From assembly GCA_900469615.1 (NCBI GenBank), contig UBYA01000011.1, forward strand, positions 62,001-126,000: a DNA stretch of 64,000 bases, read 5' to 3'. Source of the stretch: Hyphomicrobiales bacterium. GTDB lineage: Bacteria > Pseudomonadota > Alphaproteobacteria > Rhizobiales > Rhizobiaceae. The first letter of the stretch is position 1; every line of letters begins with the position of its first letter. The position numbers and the translations under genes were made by a program. Of this stretch, positions 1 through 10,471 are shown piece after piece. The notes beneath the pieces are model-generated. The model was not told the DNA's origin and ran no database searches. It worked only from the letters and a program-made list of their open reading frames with translations.

Positions 1-379
1 CCTGCCGCAACAGCGCGATATCCCGAGGCGTAATCGATTCCGCCAGCGAGCAGCCGGCCTCCATGTCGGGGATCAGCACCGTCTTTTCCGGATTGAGCAG
101 CTTGGCCGTCTCCGCCATGAAATGCACGCCGGCAAGGACGATGATGTCGGCATCGACGTCCACCGCCTTGCGGGCAAGCGCCAGACTGTCGCCGACGATA
201 TCGGCAACGCCATGGAAGATTTCCGGCGTCTGGTAGTTATGGGCGAGAATGACGGCGTTATGACGCCGCTTCAATTCGAGGATCGCCTCGACATCATCCT
301 GAAACGCCAGCCACTCGGCTTTCGGGATGACGCGGCTGACACGATCGTAGAGGGAGGATGCGGATACGGGAAGGTTCAT
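1..379 (-). CDS. nadA: Quinolinate synthase NadA, N-terminal part (cut by window edge)
   Basis: NadA condenses iminoaspartate with dihydroxyacetone phosphate to quinolinate in de novo NAD synthesis, using a [4Fe-4S] cluster. About 126 N-terminal residues are visible. They include the conserved stretches [33 protein letters not shown] and [10 protein letters not shown]; the Cys in the last one is in the position of the first cluster ligand. The ATG at 379 is the only start that keeps the usual N-terminus. The rest lies left of the window, where nadB and nadC would be expected as in other rhizobia. Two operator-like palindromes sit immediately upstream, and the regulator gene nadQ ends 69 bases before the start. 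Confidence 0.93.
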   Translation of the reverse strand, partial: MNLPVSASSLYDRVSRVIPKAEWLAFQDDVEAILELKRRHNAVILAHNYQTPEIFHGVADIVGDSLALARKAVDVDADIIVLAGVHFMAETAKLLNPEKTVLIPDMEAGCSLAESITPRDIALLRQ

Positions 380-393
380 GACCGGCTCCTTAT

Positions 394-412
394 TATACTC
401 AGTTTGAGTATA
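394..412. promoter_or_regulatory. Palindromic operator 1 upstream of nadA
   Basis: The sequence TATACTCAGTTTGAGTATA has perfect 8-base arms around a GTT centre and lies 15 bases upstream of the nadA start. With the second copy at 427-447 it is the likely binding site for the NadQ repressor encoded next door. The assignment is inference from position and symmetry. Confidence 0.75.
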
Positions 413-426
413 TTATGCGCAAATAG

Positions 427-447
427 ATATTCTCAGTGTGAGCATAT
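427..447. promoter_or_regulatory. Palindromic operator 2 upstream of nadA
   Basis: This is a weaker copy of the operator at 394-412. It has the same CTCA-GTG-TGAG core with degenerate outer bases. The two centres are 34 bases apart. It ends two bases before the nadQ stop codon, so both sites can act on nadA but not on the nadQ promoter. Confidence 0.65.
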
Positions 448-448
448 G

Positions 449-1432
449 TCAATTGCGGGAGAGTGGTAATTTCGTTCCGGCGAATTCGCGTTCTTCAAGC
501 ACGGCCCGGCGGAAGCGGAAGAGCTTGGCCGGGCGGCCGCCGGTCTCGCTTTCCGTGCCGCCGGTCTCCTCGACCAGTTCCTGCTGCTCGATCAGCCGTC
601 GGAAGTTCTGCTTGTGCAGCGTCAGCCCTGCCAGCGCCTCCACGGTTTTCTGCAGGTGCAGCAGCGTGAAGGTCTCGGGCATGAGTTCGAAGACGACGGG
701 CCGGTATTTGATCTTGGCGCGCAGCCGCGCCATGCCGGTCGCAAGGATGCGGCGATGGTCGGCAAACATCGATCTGCCGACATTGTACTTGAGGTCGCAT
801 CCCGCCTCGGCGACGAGCCGCGCCTCATAGAGCAGTTCATAGCGTTGCAGGACGAGATCCTCGTTCCATGCCGCATCGTTCAGTCCAAAGGTGAAATCGG
901 CACGCCGGCGACGCTGGCCGCGCCGCATCGCATCCTCGTCGATCCATGGCGCAAGGCGCACGGCAATCTCGTCAAGAATGGCCGGCCGGCCGCTTCGATG
1001 ATCTTCCCAGGGAAGATATTCGTACCAGCCATGCCAGCCCGGCATTCCGCCGCCGGGTGCCGCCTGCTCGCGCACAAGCCCCAGATAGCTGATGGAAATC
1101 GTGCGCCCACCGAGAATTTCATTGTTTCGATCGCGATCGGCAAACGTATAAAGCTGCTCGAGATAGCCGACGGGATGGGCGGTCTGCTCCTGAACCCATT
1201 CGCGCAATCCGCTCTGCAGCGTGCGATGACCAAGCTCGAACGGGCCGGAGGGCAAGGCATCGCCCGACCGCACCGTCATCACTCTTGGATCGCTGCCCGT
1301 AACAGCCGTCAGAACAGCGATCAGCTCGGCATGCGCAAGCCCGATGGTCAAGCGAACTCCATGATTTGTTTGCCCATGAACCTTGTCGCATGAAGCGAGG
1401 CGCAAGCCAATGCGGGCATTGGCGCGCTCCAC
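449..1432 (-). CDS. nadQ: NadQ/NrtR-type Nudix-like regulator of NAD synthesis
   Basis: This 327-residue protein has a Nudix-like N-terminal and central domain (TIGLAHAELIAVLTA near residue 30, GYLEQLYTFADRDR near 90, SISYLGLVRE near 113) and a C-terminal winged helix (LHKQNFRRLIEQQELVEETG near 275). This is the layout of the NrtR/COG4111 repressors, whose Nudix domain senses a nucleotide such as ADP-ribose, NAD or ATP. The length fits the longer rhizobial NadQ branch. It lies directly upstream of nadA on the same strand with two palindromes between them, so repression of nadA is the obvious role. The true start may be a little downstream of 1432, because homologs often begin near the TIGLAHAE segment. 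Confidence 0.85.
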   Translation of the reverse strand: MERANARIGLRLASCDKVHGQTNHGVRLTIGLAHAELIAVLTAVTGSDPRVMTVRSGDALPSGPFELGHRTLQSGLREWVQEQTAHPVGYLEQLYTFADRDRNNEILGGRTISISYLGLVREQAAPGGGMPGWHGWYEYLPWEDHRSGRPAILDEIAVRLAPWIDEDAMRRGQRRRRADFTFGLNDAAWNEDLVLQRYELLYEARLVAEAGCDLKYNVGRSMFADHRRILATGMARLRAKIKYRPVVFELMPETFTLLHLQKTVEALAGLTLHKQNFRRLIEQQELVEETGGTESETGGRPAKLFRFRRAVLEEREFAGTKLPLSRN

Positions 1433-1461
1433 ATCTCGCGGCCGCCGGAAAAGCCGCTAGA

Positions 1462-2154
1462 TTAGCGGCTTACATAATCGGGATACCGTTCGCAGATGAA
1501 ATCGACGATCGACAGGGTGCCGGACAAATGCTTGCGCAGGGCGGCGACGGCCGCCTCCGCATCGCCGCGGCGCACGGCATCGACGATCGCCTGATGATCG
1601 GCGACGATCTGCTCCAGCTTGCCGGGCATCGGCAGGTTCATCATCCGCAGACGGTCAAGATGCACGCTCTGGCGCCTCACAGCCGACCACAGGCCGAGAA
1701 TATCCGCCCGCTCGTAAAGCACCCGATGGAAATCCTTGTCGAGCGAATCGAAAAGATCGTAGGTTTCCGGCGACATCACATGCCTCTGCCGGATCAGGGC
1801 CGCGTCCAGAGCCGCTGCCGTTTCCTCCGGCGAATTGAGCGTCAGCCGGCGGACAGCCTCGAGTTCGATCGATAGGCGCAGGAAATGTGCTTCGGTGGCG
1901 TTGCGGATATCGATCCGCGAAACGACGGTCGCATATTGCGGATAGACCTCGACCAGCCCTTCCTCTTCCAGCCGGATGAGCGCGTCGCGCACGGGGGTCT
2001 GGCTGACGTTGAATTCGCTTTGCAGCGATAGACGCGAGAGAACGGTGGTCGGCGGCAAGCTCATGGAAAGAATGCGCGATCTCAGGATCTCCAGGATCTG
2101 CGGAGCCACCTGACGGGAGCGATCCAGCGCGAATTCTTTCGGATTGAGCTTCAC
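1462..2154 (-). CDS. GntR-family regulator, FCD (FadR) subfamily
   Basis: This 230-residue regulator has an N-terminal winged helix (TVLSRLSLQSEFNVSQTPVR, residues about 38-57, followed by DALIRLEEEGLVEVYPQ) and an all-helical C-terminal FCD ligand domain with the usual spaced Asp and His residues (DKDFHRVLYERA, VADHQAIVDAV). The start is a GTG at 2154; the nearest ATG is in another frame. It is divergent from the sugar-acid dehydratase gene, and two palindromes lie between them, so it most likely represses that operon and is released by a sugar acid. The ligand is not determined. Confidence 0.87.
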   Translation of the reverse strand: MKLNPKEFALDRSRQVAPQILEILRSRILSMSLPPTTVLSRLSLQSEFNVSQTPVRDALIRLEEEGLVEVYPQYATVVSRIDIRNATEAHFLRLSIELEAVRRLTLNSPEETAAALDAALIRQRHVMSPETYDLFDSLDKDFHRVLYERADILGLWSAVRRQSVHLDRLRMMNLPMPGKLEQIVADHQAIVDAVRRGDAEAAVAALRKHLSGTLSIVDFICERYPDYVSR

Positions 2155-2184
2155 CGGCGGCGTTTCTCATCGCAAATCTCGGTT

Positions 2185-2227
2185 CATCAAGCACAGTTTG
2201 TGACTTGATGCACTGATACATTAGTGC
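2185..2227. promoter_or_regulatory. Two overlapping inverted repeats in the GntR/dehydratase promoter region
   Basis: The segment 2185-2210 has arms CATCAAG and CTTGATG with an inner CACA-GTT-TGTG. The segment 2210-2227 is GCACTGATACATTAGTGC, a near-perfect palindrome. They sit between the divergent GntR gene and the dehydratase gene and are good candidates for GntR operators. Confidence 0.6.
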
Positions 2228-2379
2228 TTTAGTCCGGTCTTGCCAACTCCGCTTCGCCGGGTTGGATCAATCGGGAGGATGGGCCATCGGGCGCAAGGAC
2301 CTGCAAAGCAGGCAGACGGAGGCAACCCCGCGCAACAATGCTCACCTCGATGCAAATGCGAAAACAAGGCTCGACGATA

Positions 2380-4116
<1,737 letters not shown>

Positions 4117-4134
4117 TTGCAAAGGATAGATCGC

Positions 4135-4860
4135 ATGAGCAACTACGTGCTGAGCACCGAAACGCGCAACAAGCTGATGGGCGTCGCCACGCCGACGATC
4201 GCCACCGCACTTTTCCGGCGCGGCCTGCGCAACCAGTTCATCCAGGATGTGCGCCCGCTCTCGCCCAAGAAGGCGAACATGGTCGGTCAGGCCTTCACGC
4301 TCCGCTATATTCCGGCGCGCGAAGACCTGAACACGCTGGAAGTCTTCCGCAATCCGGAGCATCCGCAGCGCGCCGCCGTCGAGCAATGCCCGCCCGGCTT
4401 CGTCCTCATCATGGATAGCCGCAAGGATGCGCGCGCCGCTTCCGCCGGCTCCATCCTCGTCTCGCGGCTGCAGGTGCGCGGCGTAGCCGGCGTCGTCACC
4501 GACGGCGGCTTCCGCGACAGCCCTGAAATCGCCGCCCTCGACATCCCCTCCTATCATCATCGCCCCTCCGCGCCGACCAACCTGACCCTGCATCAGGCCA
4601 TCGAAATCAACGGCCCGATCGGCTGCGGCGATGTGGCGGTTTTCCCCGGCGACGTACTCGTCGGCGACAATGAGGGCGTCATCGTCATCCCCGCGCATCT
4701 GGCCGACGAAATTGCCGATGAGACGGTGGAAATGACGGCCTATGAGGATTTCGTCACCGAAGAGGTCATGAACGGCGCCACCATCATCGGACTCTACCCG
4801 GCGACCAGCGACGCTCCGAAGCTGAAATTTGCCGAATGGCGGAAACGGAAGGGCCGTTGA
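4135..4860 (+). CDS. RraA-like protein (possible 2-keto acid aldolase/decarboxylase)
   Basis: This 241-residue protein of the RraA/HMG-aldolase superfamily carries the diagnostic GVVTDGGFRDSPEIAALDIP segment near residue 120, with the Gly-Asp and Arg-Asp residues used for metal and substrate binding in HMG/CHA aldolases. The name 'ribonuclease activity regulator' is often attached to this family, but RraA itself is shorter (about 160 residues). Here the gene follows a sugar-acid dehydratase with a gap of 18 bases. An aldolase or decarboxylase acting on the dehydrated keto acid is therefore a better guess; this is inference. The ATG at 4135 has an AAAGGA ribosome site; a TTG at 4117 is in frame but less likely. 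Confidence 0.78.
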   Translation: MSNYVLSTETRNKLMGVATPTIATALFRRGLRNQFIQDVRPLSPKKANMVGQAFTLRYIPAREDLNTLEVFRNPEHPQRAAVEQCPPGFVLIMDSRKDARAASAGSILVSRLQVRGVAGVVTDGGFRDSPEIAALDIPSYHHRPSAPTNLTLHQAIEINGPIGCGDVAVFPGDVLVGDNEGVIVIPAHLADEIADETVEMTAYEDFVTEEVMNGATIIGLYPATSDAPKLKFAEWRKRKGR

Positions 4861-4967
4861 TCCGGCTTCATTGCGATACGCGGCCGGGAAGCTCCTCTAA
4901 GCGCCCCAAAAGCCCCCCAAAAAAGGCCTCCCGGTCGCCGCGATAGGATTTCGGGGTTTTCAGCATT

Positions 4968-5224
4968 ATGGACTGCCTTTCTGGAGGCAGCTGCAAAGGC
5001 AGGTTTATCGGCCTATGTCGAGGAAGCCGCAAATGACGAATTCGTCACCGTGACACGCCACGGCAAGCCTGCTGCCGTGATCGTGTCGGTGGAGGCTGCC
5101 AAGGTCGCCAGGAAGGCGCTGAAGACCCCCCGACCGAACTTCGGCGAATTTCTCATGACCTATCCCAGCCCTGCCGAACTGGAGCAAAATCCTTCCCCCC
5201 ATGCGGGAAATCGATTTTGAATAA
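4968..5224 (+). pseudogene. Phd/YefM-type antitoxin remnant with frameshifts
   Basis: One frame encodes a typical Phd-family core, AKAGLSAYVEEAAN followed by VTVTRHGKPAAVIVSVEAA, but no start codon is in that frame. The ATG at 4968 is in another frame, and removing one G just after it would give a normal N-terminus. At the 3' end a run of six C at 5195-5200 shifts the reading: with one C fewer the tail would read PMREIDFE and stop at 5222-5224, overlapping the toxin start as is usual for such pairs. As it stands the frame ends at 5218-5220. At least two single-base indels have therefore disabled it, unless the homopolymer is a sequencing error. Confidence 0.7.
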
Positions 5225-5673
5225 CGGCTTTCTTCTCGATACGACTATCATCAGCAAGTTTCCCCCGGCCAGAAAGAAAAACCTTCCGAGGCGCTCCAGA
5301 CCCGGTTTCGCCGACAGGGTGAAGCCAATGCGCTTTATATGGCGGCGATGACCGTGGCCGAAATCGAAAAGGGGATTCGCAGCCTTCACAGGCGGGGTGG
5401 GGTCGACCGTACCAAGCGGTTGAACGCATGGCTTGATTTCATGCTGGAGTCATTCCGGGATCGCATCTTGAATATGGCCCCCGTTGTCGCGCGGATTGTC
5501 GGAGCGATAGGCGATGCGGCCAACGCCAAGGGGCAGCATCCCGGCCTTGGCGATGTTGTCATAGCGGCAACACTCGCGCCTACGATCTTACGGTCGCCAC
5601 AAAGAATAGCAAGCATTTCAATTCATTAGGCGCGAAAGTTGAACCTCTCGCCGACCAGGCGACAACACCATGA
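5217..5673 (+). pseudogene. VapC-like PIN-domain toxin remnant with frameshifts
   Basis: Three frames together spell a PIN-domain ribonuclease. The start NNGFLLDTTIISKF (with the first catalytic Asp) begins at a TTG at 5217. The middle EKPSEALQTRF onward through MAAMTVAEIEKG (catalytic Glu) and GLGDVVIAATLA (catalytic Asp) is in a second frame. The end AYDLTVATKNSKHFNS is in a third and stops at 5671-5673. The breaks are near 5262, in a run of C, and near 5577. Only the middle is open from an ATG (5339-5629). With the broken antitoxin in front, this is a decayed toxin-antitoxin module. Confidence 0.72.
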
Positions 5674-5699
5674 CCCGTTTGCAGTTCAGTTCCCGCAGC

Positions 5700-6314
5700 C
5701 TATTCCTCGCGCACGAGCTTGAGCACGAGCTGCTGAAGATTGCCGCCGTCGCTGAATTCGACCTTGTCGAAATCGACGTTCCTCTGCCGCTCTTTTTTGG
5801 AAATCTCGCCAAGCCGCTTGGTGAGCTCGACGCGGATCTTGCTGCATTTCGGATCATCGGGCACGGAGAAACCGACACTCATGGCCTCGATCTCCTTGAC
5901 CATGTCCTTGATATAACCGCCATGCACCCGCTCATGAGCCTCGACGCCGGCAATGAATTTCTGCCAGCTTTTGCGGGTGGCGGGCGGCAATTGCGCCGAG
6001 GGCTTGGGCAAGGTGTAGGTGATGATCAGTTTTGGGATGTTGACGGTGATCGTGCAGGCGCCGTCCGCCTGCGGCTCGTATTTCCGGGTCCAGGTGAGCT
6101 TGAAATCGGTATGGGCGATCGCCCTCACCTTCGGTCCGAGCAGGGGACCCCGCTCGCCGATCGAATCGTAAAGCTCGGCGCCGGATCTGCCCGTGATTGC
6201 GTAGGTCTTGATAGTTTCGACCGGCTGCCAATCGGCATGAGCGGCGGCAGGCGAAAAAACGATCCCCAACGCCACCATGCGCAATACAATATCTGATTTC
6301 ACGAACGTCCCCAT
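5700..6314 (-). CDS. DUF922 secreted putative Zn-protease
   Basis: This 204-residue protein has an N-terminal hydrophobic export signal ending near AHA (residues 1-27). The domain that follows fits DUF922, with a HERVH zinc-protease-like motif (HExxH) near residue 130 inside GVEAHERVHGGYIKDM. The family is predicted to be periplasmic and metal-dependent, but no substrate is known to me. An ATG at 6278 is an alternative start. The gene stands alone between the toxin-antitoxin remnant and recX, on the same strand as recX. Confidence 0.72.
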   Translation of the reverse strand: MGTFVKSDIVLRMVALGIVFSPAAAHADWQPVETIKTYAITGRSGAELYDSIGERGPLLGPKVRAIAHTDFKLTWTRKYEPQADGACTITVNIPKLIITYTLPKPSAQLPPATRKSWQKFIAGVEAHERVHGGYIKDMVKEIEAMSVGFSVPDDPKCSKIRVELTKRLGEISKKERQRNVDFDKVEFSDGGNLQQLVLKLVREE

Positions 6315-6378
6315 GCCCAGCCACTGTCAAGCGCGGCAAAGCTAACGAGTGCCGTCAGCCATTTCAATGAGAACCGGG

Positions 6379-6927
6379 TCAGAATGCCGAAGTCGATTGC
6401 AATACGTCTTCCGCATCCTGCCGCTCCATATCGAACACCCTTTTGCCGATGGCGAAGCTGAAGCCGTTGCGGGCAAAGGCGGACAATTCCTTTGCCTTGC
6501 GCTTCTCATCGAGGTCGCCGCGCCTGAAAGGACCGAAGCCACGCTTTCTGGCAAAGATGACGGCGGAATGCAGATCATCGACCTCCCCCACCGCCGCGAT
6601 GACGGTTTCGCCATCTATGCCCTTGGACGCCAGCTTGAAGGCGATGGCTTTCTTCGACTTGCCGGAGCGAACCGCCGAGCGTGTGCTGATCTCGGCATAG
6701 GCGACATCATCGAGCACTTTCAGCTCATAGGCGAATTTGACGGCGAAATCGGCCAGCGCCTTGATCTGCGCATCGCTGATATCCTCGAACTTTTGTTTCG
6801 CTTTTTTGGCGATCGCATCGGACAGCTGCTTCTCGGTCATCATCCGGCGCTCGAGGCGATAGATGGTGGAGTTGCGTGCCCAGGAGAGCATGCGGCTTGT
6901 CGGCGTTTCATCCATCAGGAAAGGCAT
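6379..6927 (-). CDS. recX: RecX-family regulatory protein
   Basis: This 182-residue protein matches RecX, which binds RecA filaments and limits recombinase activity. The typical tandem three-helix pattern is visible: RLERRMMTEKQLSDAIAKKA near 25, LDDVAYAEISTRSAVRSGKS near 72, AIAFKLASKGID near 93, and AVIFARKRGFGPFRR near 122. No recA is in the window, which is common in rhizobia, where recX is often separate from recA. An upstream ATG would add only a few residues. Confidence 0.78.
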   Translation of the reverse strand: MPFLMDETPTSRMLSWARNSTIYRLERRMMTEKQLSDAIAKKAKQKFEDISDAQIKALADFAVKFAYELKVLDDVAYAEISTRSAVRSGKSKKAIAFKLASKGIDGETVIAAVGEVDDLHSAVIFARKRGFGPFRRGDLDEKRKAKELSAFARNGFSFAIGKRVFDMERQDAEDVLQSTSAF

Positions 6928-7175
6928 TCGGCAAAAAGGGAATCATCACGGAGAGTTTTACGCGAGCCGCGATATCCAGGCAACGAATGCGCTTGGTAAT
7001 CATGGGATGATTGGCTATGGTATGCCTGCGGCCGCGGCAATAAAATGCCGAGCGTCGAACCCCCATCGACGGTGGAGGCCGTCTCAAGCATCACATTGCT
7101 ATGGATCACGGAGCCTGCGGCTTTCCCGACCGTTCTGCCGATCGGGCACCAGCGCTCCGTGCAGAGGAGGCAGGA

Positions 7176-8207
7176 ATGGACTATCGCAAGCTCGGCCCAA
7201 GCGGGGCTGTCGTCACGGCCTATTGCCTTGGCACCATGACTTTCGGCGCGGAAGCCGACGAGGCCGCGTCACACAAGCTTCTCGACGATTATTTCGCATG
7301 GGGCGGCAATTTCATCGATACCGCCGACGTCTACAGCGCAGGCAAATCGGAGGAGATCATCGGCCGCTGGCTGAAGTCCCGTCCAACCGAGGCTCGCCAG
7401 GCCGTCATCGCCACCAAGGGCCGCTTCCCGATGGGCAAGGGGCCGAACGACCTCGGCCTCTCGCGCCGGCATCTGGGGCAAGCGCTGGACGACTCGCTGC
7501 GCCGTCTCGGCATCGATCATATCGACCTCTATCAGATGCATGCCTGGGATGCCCTGACACCGATCGAGGAGACGCTACGGTTTCTCGACGATGCCGTGCG
7601 CGCCGGCAAGATCGGCTATTACGGCTTCTCCAACTATGTCGGCTGGCACATTGCCAAGGCCGTCGAGATCGCCAGGGCCCGCGGCTATACGCGGCCGGTC
7701 ACGCTACAGCCCCAGTACAATCTGCTCGTTCGCGACATCGAGCTCGAGATCGTCGATGCCTGCCAGGATGCCGGCATGGGCCTGCTTCCCTGGTCGCCGC
7801 TCGGCGGCGGCTGGCTGACGGGCAAATACAAGCGCGACCAAACGCCGACCGGCGCCACCCGGCTTGGCGAAAACCCCAATCGCGGCAGCGAGTCCTATGC
7901 GGCTCGCAACGCGCAGGAGCGCACCTGGGGGATCATCGAGGCGGTCGATGAGATCGCCAAGGCTCGCGGCGTCAGCATGGCGCGGGTCGCGCTCGCCTGG
8001 ACGGCGGCCCGACCGGCTGTCACCTCGGTCATTCTCGGCGCACGGACATCCGAGCAGCTTGCCGACAATCTGGGTGCGGCGGAGCTGAAGCTGACGGAGG
8101 CGGAAATGGACCGGCTGAGCGAGATCAGCGCACCGCAGCCCGCAGCCTATCCGTACGGCGAAGGCGGCAGGAACCAGCGCCATCGCAAGATCGAAGGCGG
8201 GCGCTGA
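7176..8207 (+). CDS. Aldo/keto reductase
   Basis: This 343-residue NADPH-dependent aldo/keto reductase has the family tetrad in order: Asp in FIDTADVYSAGKSEEI (Asp/Tyr near 50-55), Lys in IATKGRFPMG (near 84) and His in QMHAWD (near 125). The cofactor segment VILGARTSEQLADNLGA is near residue 285. A strong ribosome site GAGGAGG at 7164-7170 fixes the ATG at 7176; an in-frame ATG at 7101 lacks one. It converges on a second aldo/keto reductase, with a hairpin between the two stops. The substrate is unknown. Confidence 0.88.
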   Translation: MDYRKLGPSGAVVTAYCLGTMTFGAEADEAASHKLLDDYFAWGGNFIDTADVYSAGKSEEIIGRWLKSRPTEARQAVIATKGRFPMGKGPNDLGLSRRHLGQALDDSLRRLGIDHIDLYQMHAWDALTPIEETLRFLDDAVRAGKIGYYGFSNYVGWHIAKAVEIARARGYTRPVTLQPQYNLLVRDIELEIVDACQDAGMGLLPWSPLGGGWLTGKYKRDQTPTGATRLGENPNRGSESYAARNAQERTWGIIEAVDEIAKARGVSMARVALAWTAARPAVTSVILGARTSEQLADNLGAAELKLTEAEMDRLSEISAPQPAAYPYGEGGRNQRHRKIEGGR

Positions 8208-8215
8208 GACGCCTG

Positions 8216-8243
8216 GCGGCGGAGCAATTGCCTGCTCCGCCGC
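8216..8243. terminator. Hairpin between convergent aldo/keto reductase genes
   Basis: The arms GCGGCGGAGCA and TGCTCCGCCGC pair perfectly over 11 bases around a 6-base loop. It lies between the two converging stops and probably ends both transcripts, although no long T run follows on either side. Confidence 0.7.
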
Positions 8244-8288
8244 TCGCAACCCCTTCGTCCGGCAGCGGCAGGATGCATGGCCGTCGCA

Positions 8289-9323
8289 TCAGACCAGCGG
8301 CGGATTGAGCCTGGCGAAGCCTTCCTGGCGCCGGTAGGGAAAATAGGGATAGGGAGCCGTCAGCTCGCTGATCTTGTCCAGCCTCTCGACCTGCTGTCTG
8401 GAAAGTGTCCAGCCGACAGCCCCGAGGTTCTGACGCAGCTGCTCTTCATTGCGCGCGCCGATGATAACGCTTGCGACCGTCGGCCGGTGGAGAAGCCAGT
8501 TGATCGCGATCTGCGGCACGCTCTTGCCGGTCTCGCCTGCAATTTCATCCAGCACATCGACAATATCGAACAGCTTTTCGTCTTCCACGGGCGGGCCGAA
8601 GGTTGCCGTCTCGTGCAACCGGCTTGTCTCCGGCAATGGCTGCCCACGGCGGATCTTGCCGGTGAGCCTGCCCCATGCCAGCGGGCTCCAGACCAGCGCC
8701 CCGACATTCTGATCCGCGCCGAGCGGCATGAGTTCCCATTCGTAATCGCGGCCGGCAAGCGAATAGTAGACCTGATGAGCGATGGGACGCACGTAGGAAT
8801 GCCTCTCGGCAACGGCGAGCGATTTCATCAATTCCCAGCCGGAGAAATTCGAGGCGCCGATATAGCGGATCTTGCCCGCCTGCACGAGGGCATCCAGTGT
8901 CGAGAGCGTTTCCTCGACCGGCGTCGAAGCGTCGAAAGCGTGCAGTTGCAGCAAATCGATGTAATCGGTGCCAAGGCGGCGCAAAGCGGCGTCGACCGAT
9001 TTTATCAGCCGCGAGCGCGAAGCGCCCCAGTCTGCCGGACCGTCGCCCATGGGAAGAGCCGTCTTCGTCGAAATCAGCACGGCATCCCGCCTGCCGCGGA
9101 TTGCCTGGCCAAGTACCTCCTCCGAGGCACCGGCCGAATAGACGTCGGCCGTATCGAAGAGATTGACTCCTGCCTCCAGGCAGATGTCGACCAGACGCCG
9201 AGCCTCCGTCGCATCCGTCGAGCCCCAGGCGCTGAACAGCGGTCCGCTGCCGCCAAACGTACCGGCGCCGAAACCGAGCACGGGGACACGCAGGCCGGAA
9301 GCACCGAGATTTCTGTATTCCAT
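8289..9323 (-). CDS. Aldo/keto reductase (second)
   Basis: This 344-residue aldo/keto reductase shows the catalytic pieces LFDTADVYSAGASEEVLG, VLISTKTALPMGDG and LLQLHAFDAST, and the cofactor-binding VIIGARNEEQLRQNLGA. The ATG at 9323 has a GGAGACGG ribosome site, so the longer frame from 9401 is not needed. It is related to the reductase at 7176-8207 but clearly diverged, and it is divergent from a LysR regulator that probably controls it. Confidence 0.87.
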   Translation of the reverse strand: MEYRNLGASGLRVPVLGFGAGTFGGSGPLFSAWGSTDATEARRLVDICLEAGVNLFDTADVYSAGASEEVLGQAIRGRRDAVLISTKTALPMGDGPADWGASRSRLIKSVDAALRRLGTDYIDLLQLHAFDASTPVEETLSTLDALVQAGKIRYIGASNFSGWELMKSLAVAERHSYVRPIAHQVYYSLAGRDYEWELMPLGADQNVGALVWSPLAWGRLTGKIRRGQPLPETSRLHETATFGPPVEDEKLFDIVDVLDEIAGETGKSVPQIAINWLLHRPTVASVIIGARNEEQLRQNLGAVGWTLSRQQVERLDKISELTAPYPYFPYRRQEGFARLNPPLV

Positions 9324-9505
9324 CGTCCGTCTCCTTGATGCAATCCCGGCATGTGACGGTTCGTCGGGACTTGCGTAAAACAACAGAATGAAGCGGTTCA
9401 CAAAGTCACCCTCCCGAACCGCTCCGGGTTTTTCAGAGACATAGACCCATCAATAAGGATGATATAGATTGCCGTAGAGAAACTGATTTGTGATTTCAAT
9501 TCATC

Positions 9506-10408
9506 ATGAGCCGCCAGGAAATCAACCGATCCGGTGAAATGGAAGTTTTCGTGCGCGCTGTGGAGCTCGGCGGCTTTACCGCCGCGGCCACGGCCTGCCG
9601 CATGACGCCTTCCGCGGTCAGCAAGCTTGTCACGAGACTGGAGAAACGCCTCGGTGCCCGCCTCATCAACCGCTCGACAAGGCGGCTGCAGCTTACCCCC
9701 GAGGGCTGCGTCTTCTTCGAACGCAGCCTTGCCATTCTTGCCGATATCGCCGAGGCCGAACGCCATGCCTCGGCGGGAGAGCAGGTCGCCGGACATATCC
9801 GCATCAATACCAGCGGCTCCTTCGGCAATCATGTGTTGGCTCCGCTTGTTCCCGCCTTTATGGCGCTGCACCCGAACGTCTCGCTGGAAGTTTTCCATAC
9901 GGATCGGATCGTCGATCTGATGGAAGAACGAGCCGATGTCGCCATACGCGCCGGGCCGCTGAAAAGCTCCAGCCTGACGGCCCGCAAGCTCGGAGCGGCC
10001 CGCAAGCTCATCGTCGCCTCGCCGGATTACCTGCGGCGGCACGGTTCGCCCCGCTCCGCCGCCGAACTGGAGAAGCATTGCCGCATCGGCTTTGCCTATT
10101 CCCGGGCGATCGAAGCTTGGCCACTGCGGATCGACGATGAGATTGCGACGATCCCCGCAATCCGCAGCCTGCAGGTGAGCGATGGTGAGGCCATGCGTCA
10201 CCTCGCGCTCAATGGAGCGGGCCTTGCACGTCTCGCCGCCTTCACCGTCAAATCGGATATCGCGACCGGTCGTCTGCTGCCGGTGCTGGAAGAACTCAAT
10301 CCAGGCGATGTCGAGGAATTCTACGCCGTCTACATCGGCCAGGGCGGTCCATTGCCTGCCCGCGTGCGCGCATTGCTGGAATTTTTGCGCGACAATGTAA
10401 GGCTATGA
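9506..10408 (+). CDS. LysR-family regulator
   Basis: This 300-residue LysR protein has the N-terminal helix-turn-helix (MEVFVRAVELGGFTAAATAC, then TPSAVSKLVTRLEKRLGARL) and a periplasmic-binding-like effector domain (GHIRINTSGSFGNHVLAPLV). It belongs to the branch of short regulators often found next to oxidoreductases. It is divergent from the aldo/keto reductase at 8289-9323, 182 bases away, and likely controls it. The inducer is unknown. Confidence 0.88.
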   Translation: MSRQEINRSGEMEVFVRAVELGGFTAAATACRMTPSAVSKLVTRLEKRLGARLINRSTRRLQLTPEGCVFFERSLAILADIAEAERHASAGEQVAGHIRINTSGSFGNHVLAPLVPAFMALHPNVSLEVFHTDRIVDLMEERADVAIRAGPLKSSSLTARKLGAARKLIVASPDYLRRHGSPRSAAELEKHCRIGFAYSRAIEAWPLRIDDEIATIPAIRSLQVSDGEAMRHLALNGAGLARLAAFTVKSDIATGRLLPVLEELNPGDVEEFYAVYIGQGGPLPARVRALLEFLRDNVRL

Positions 10409-10412
10409 AAAA

Positions 10413-10439
10413 GCGATGCGGCCATTGGGGCCGCATCGC
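10413..10439. terminator. Bidirectional terminator hairpin
   Basis: The arms GCGATGCGGCC and GGCCGCATCGC pair perfectly over 11 bases around the loop ATTGG. On the minus strand it is followed by TTTTT, so it fits an intrinsic terminator for the peroxiredoxin gene. It also lies just after the LysR stop at 10408. Confidence 0.8.
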
Positions 10440-10471
10440 ATCGTTCGCGAAACCTCAGTCCTCCACGCCGC

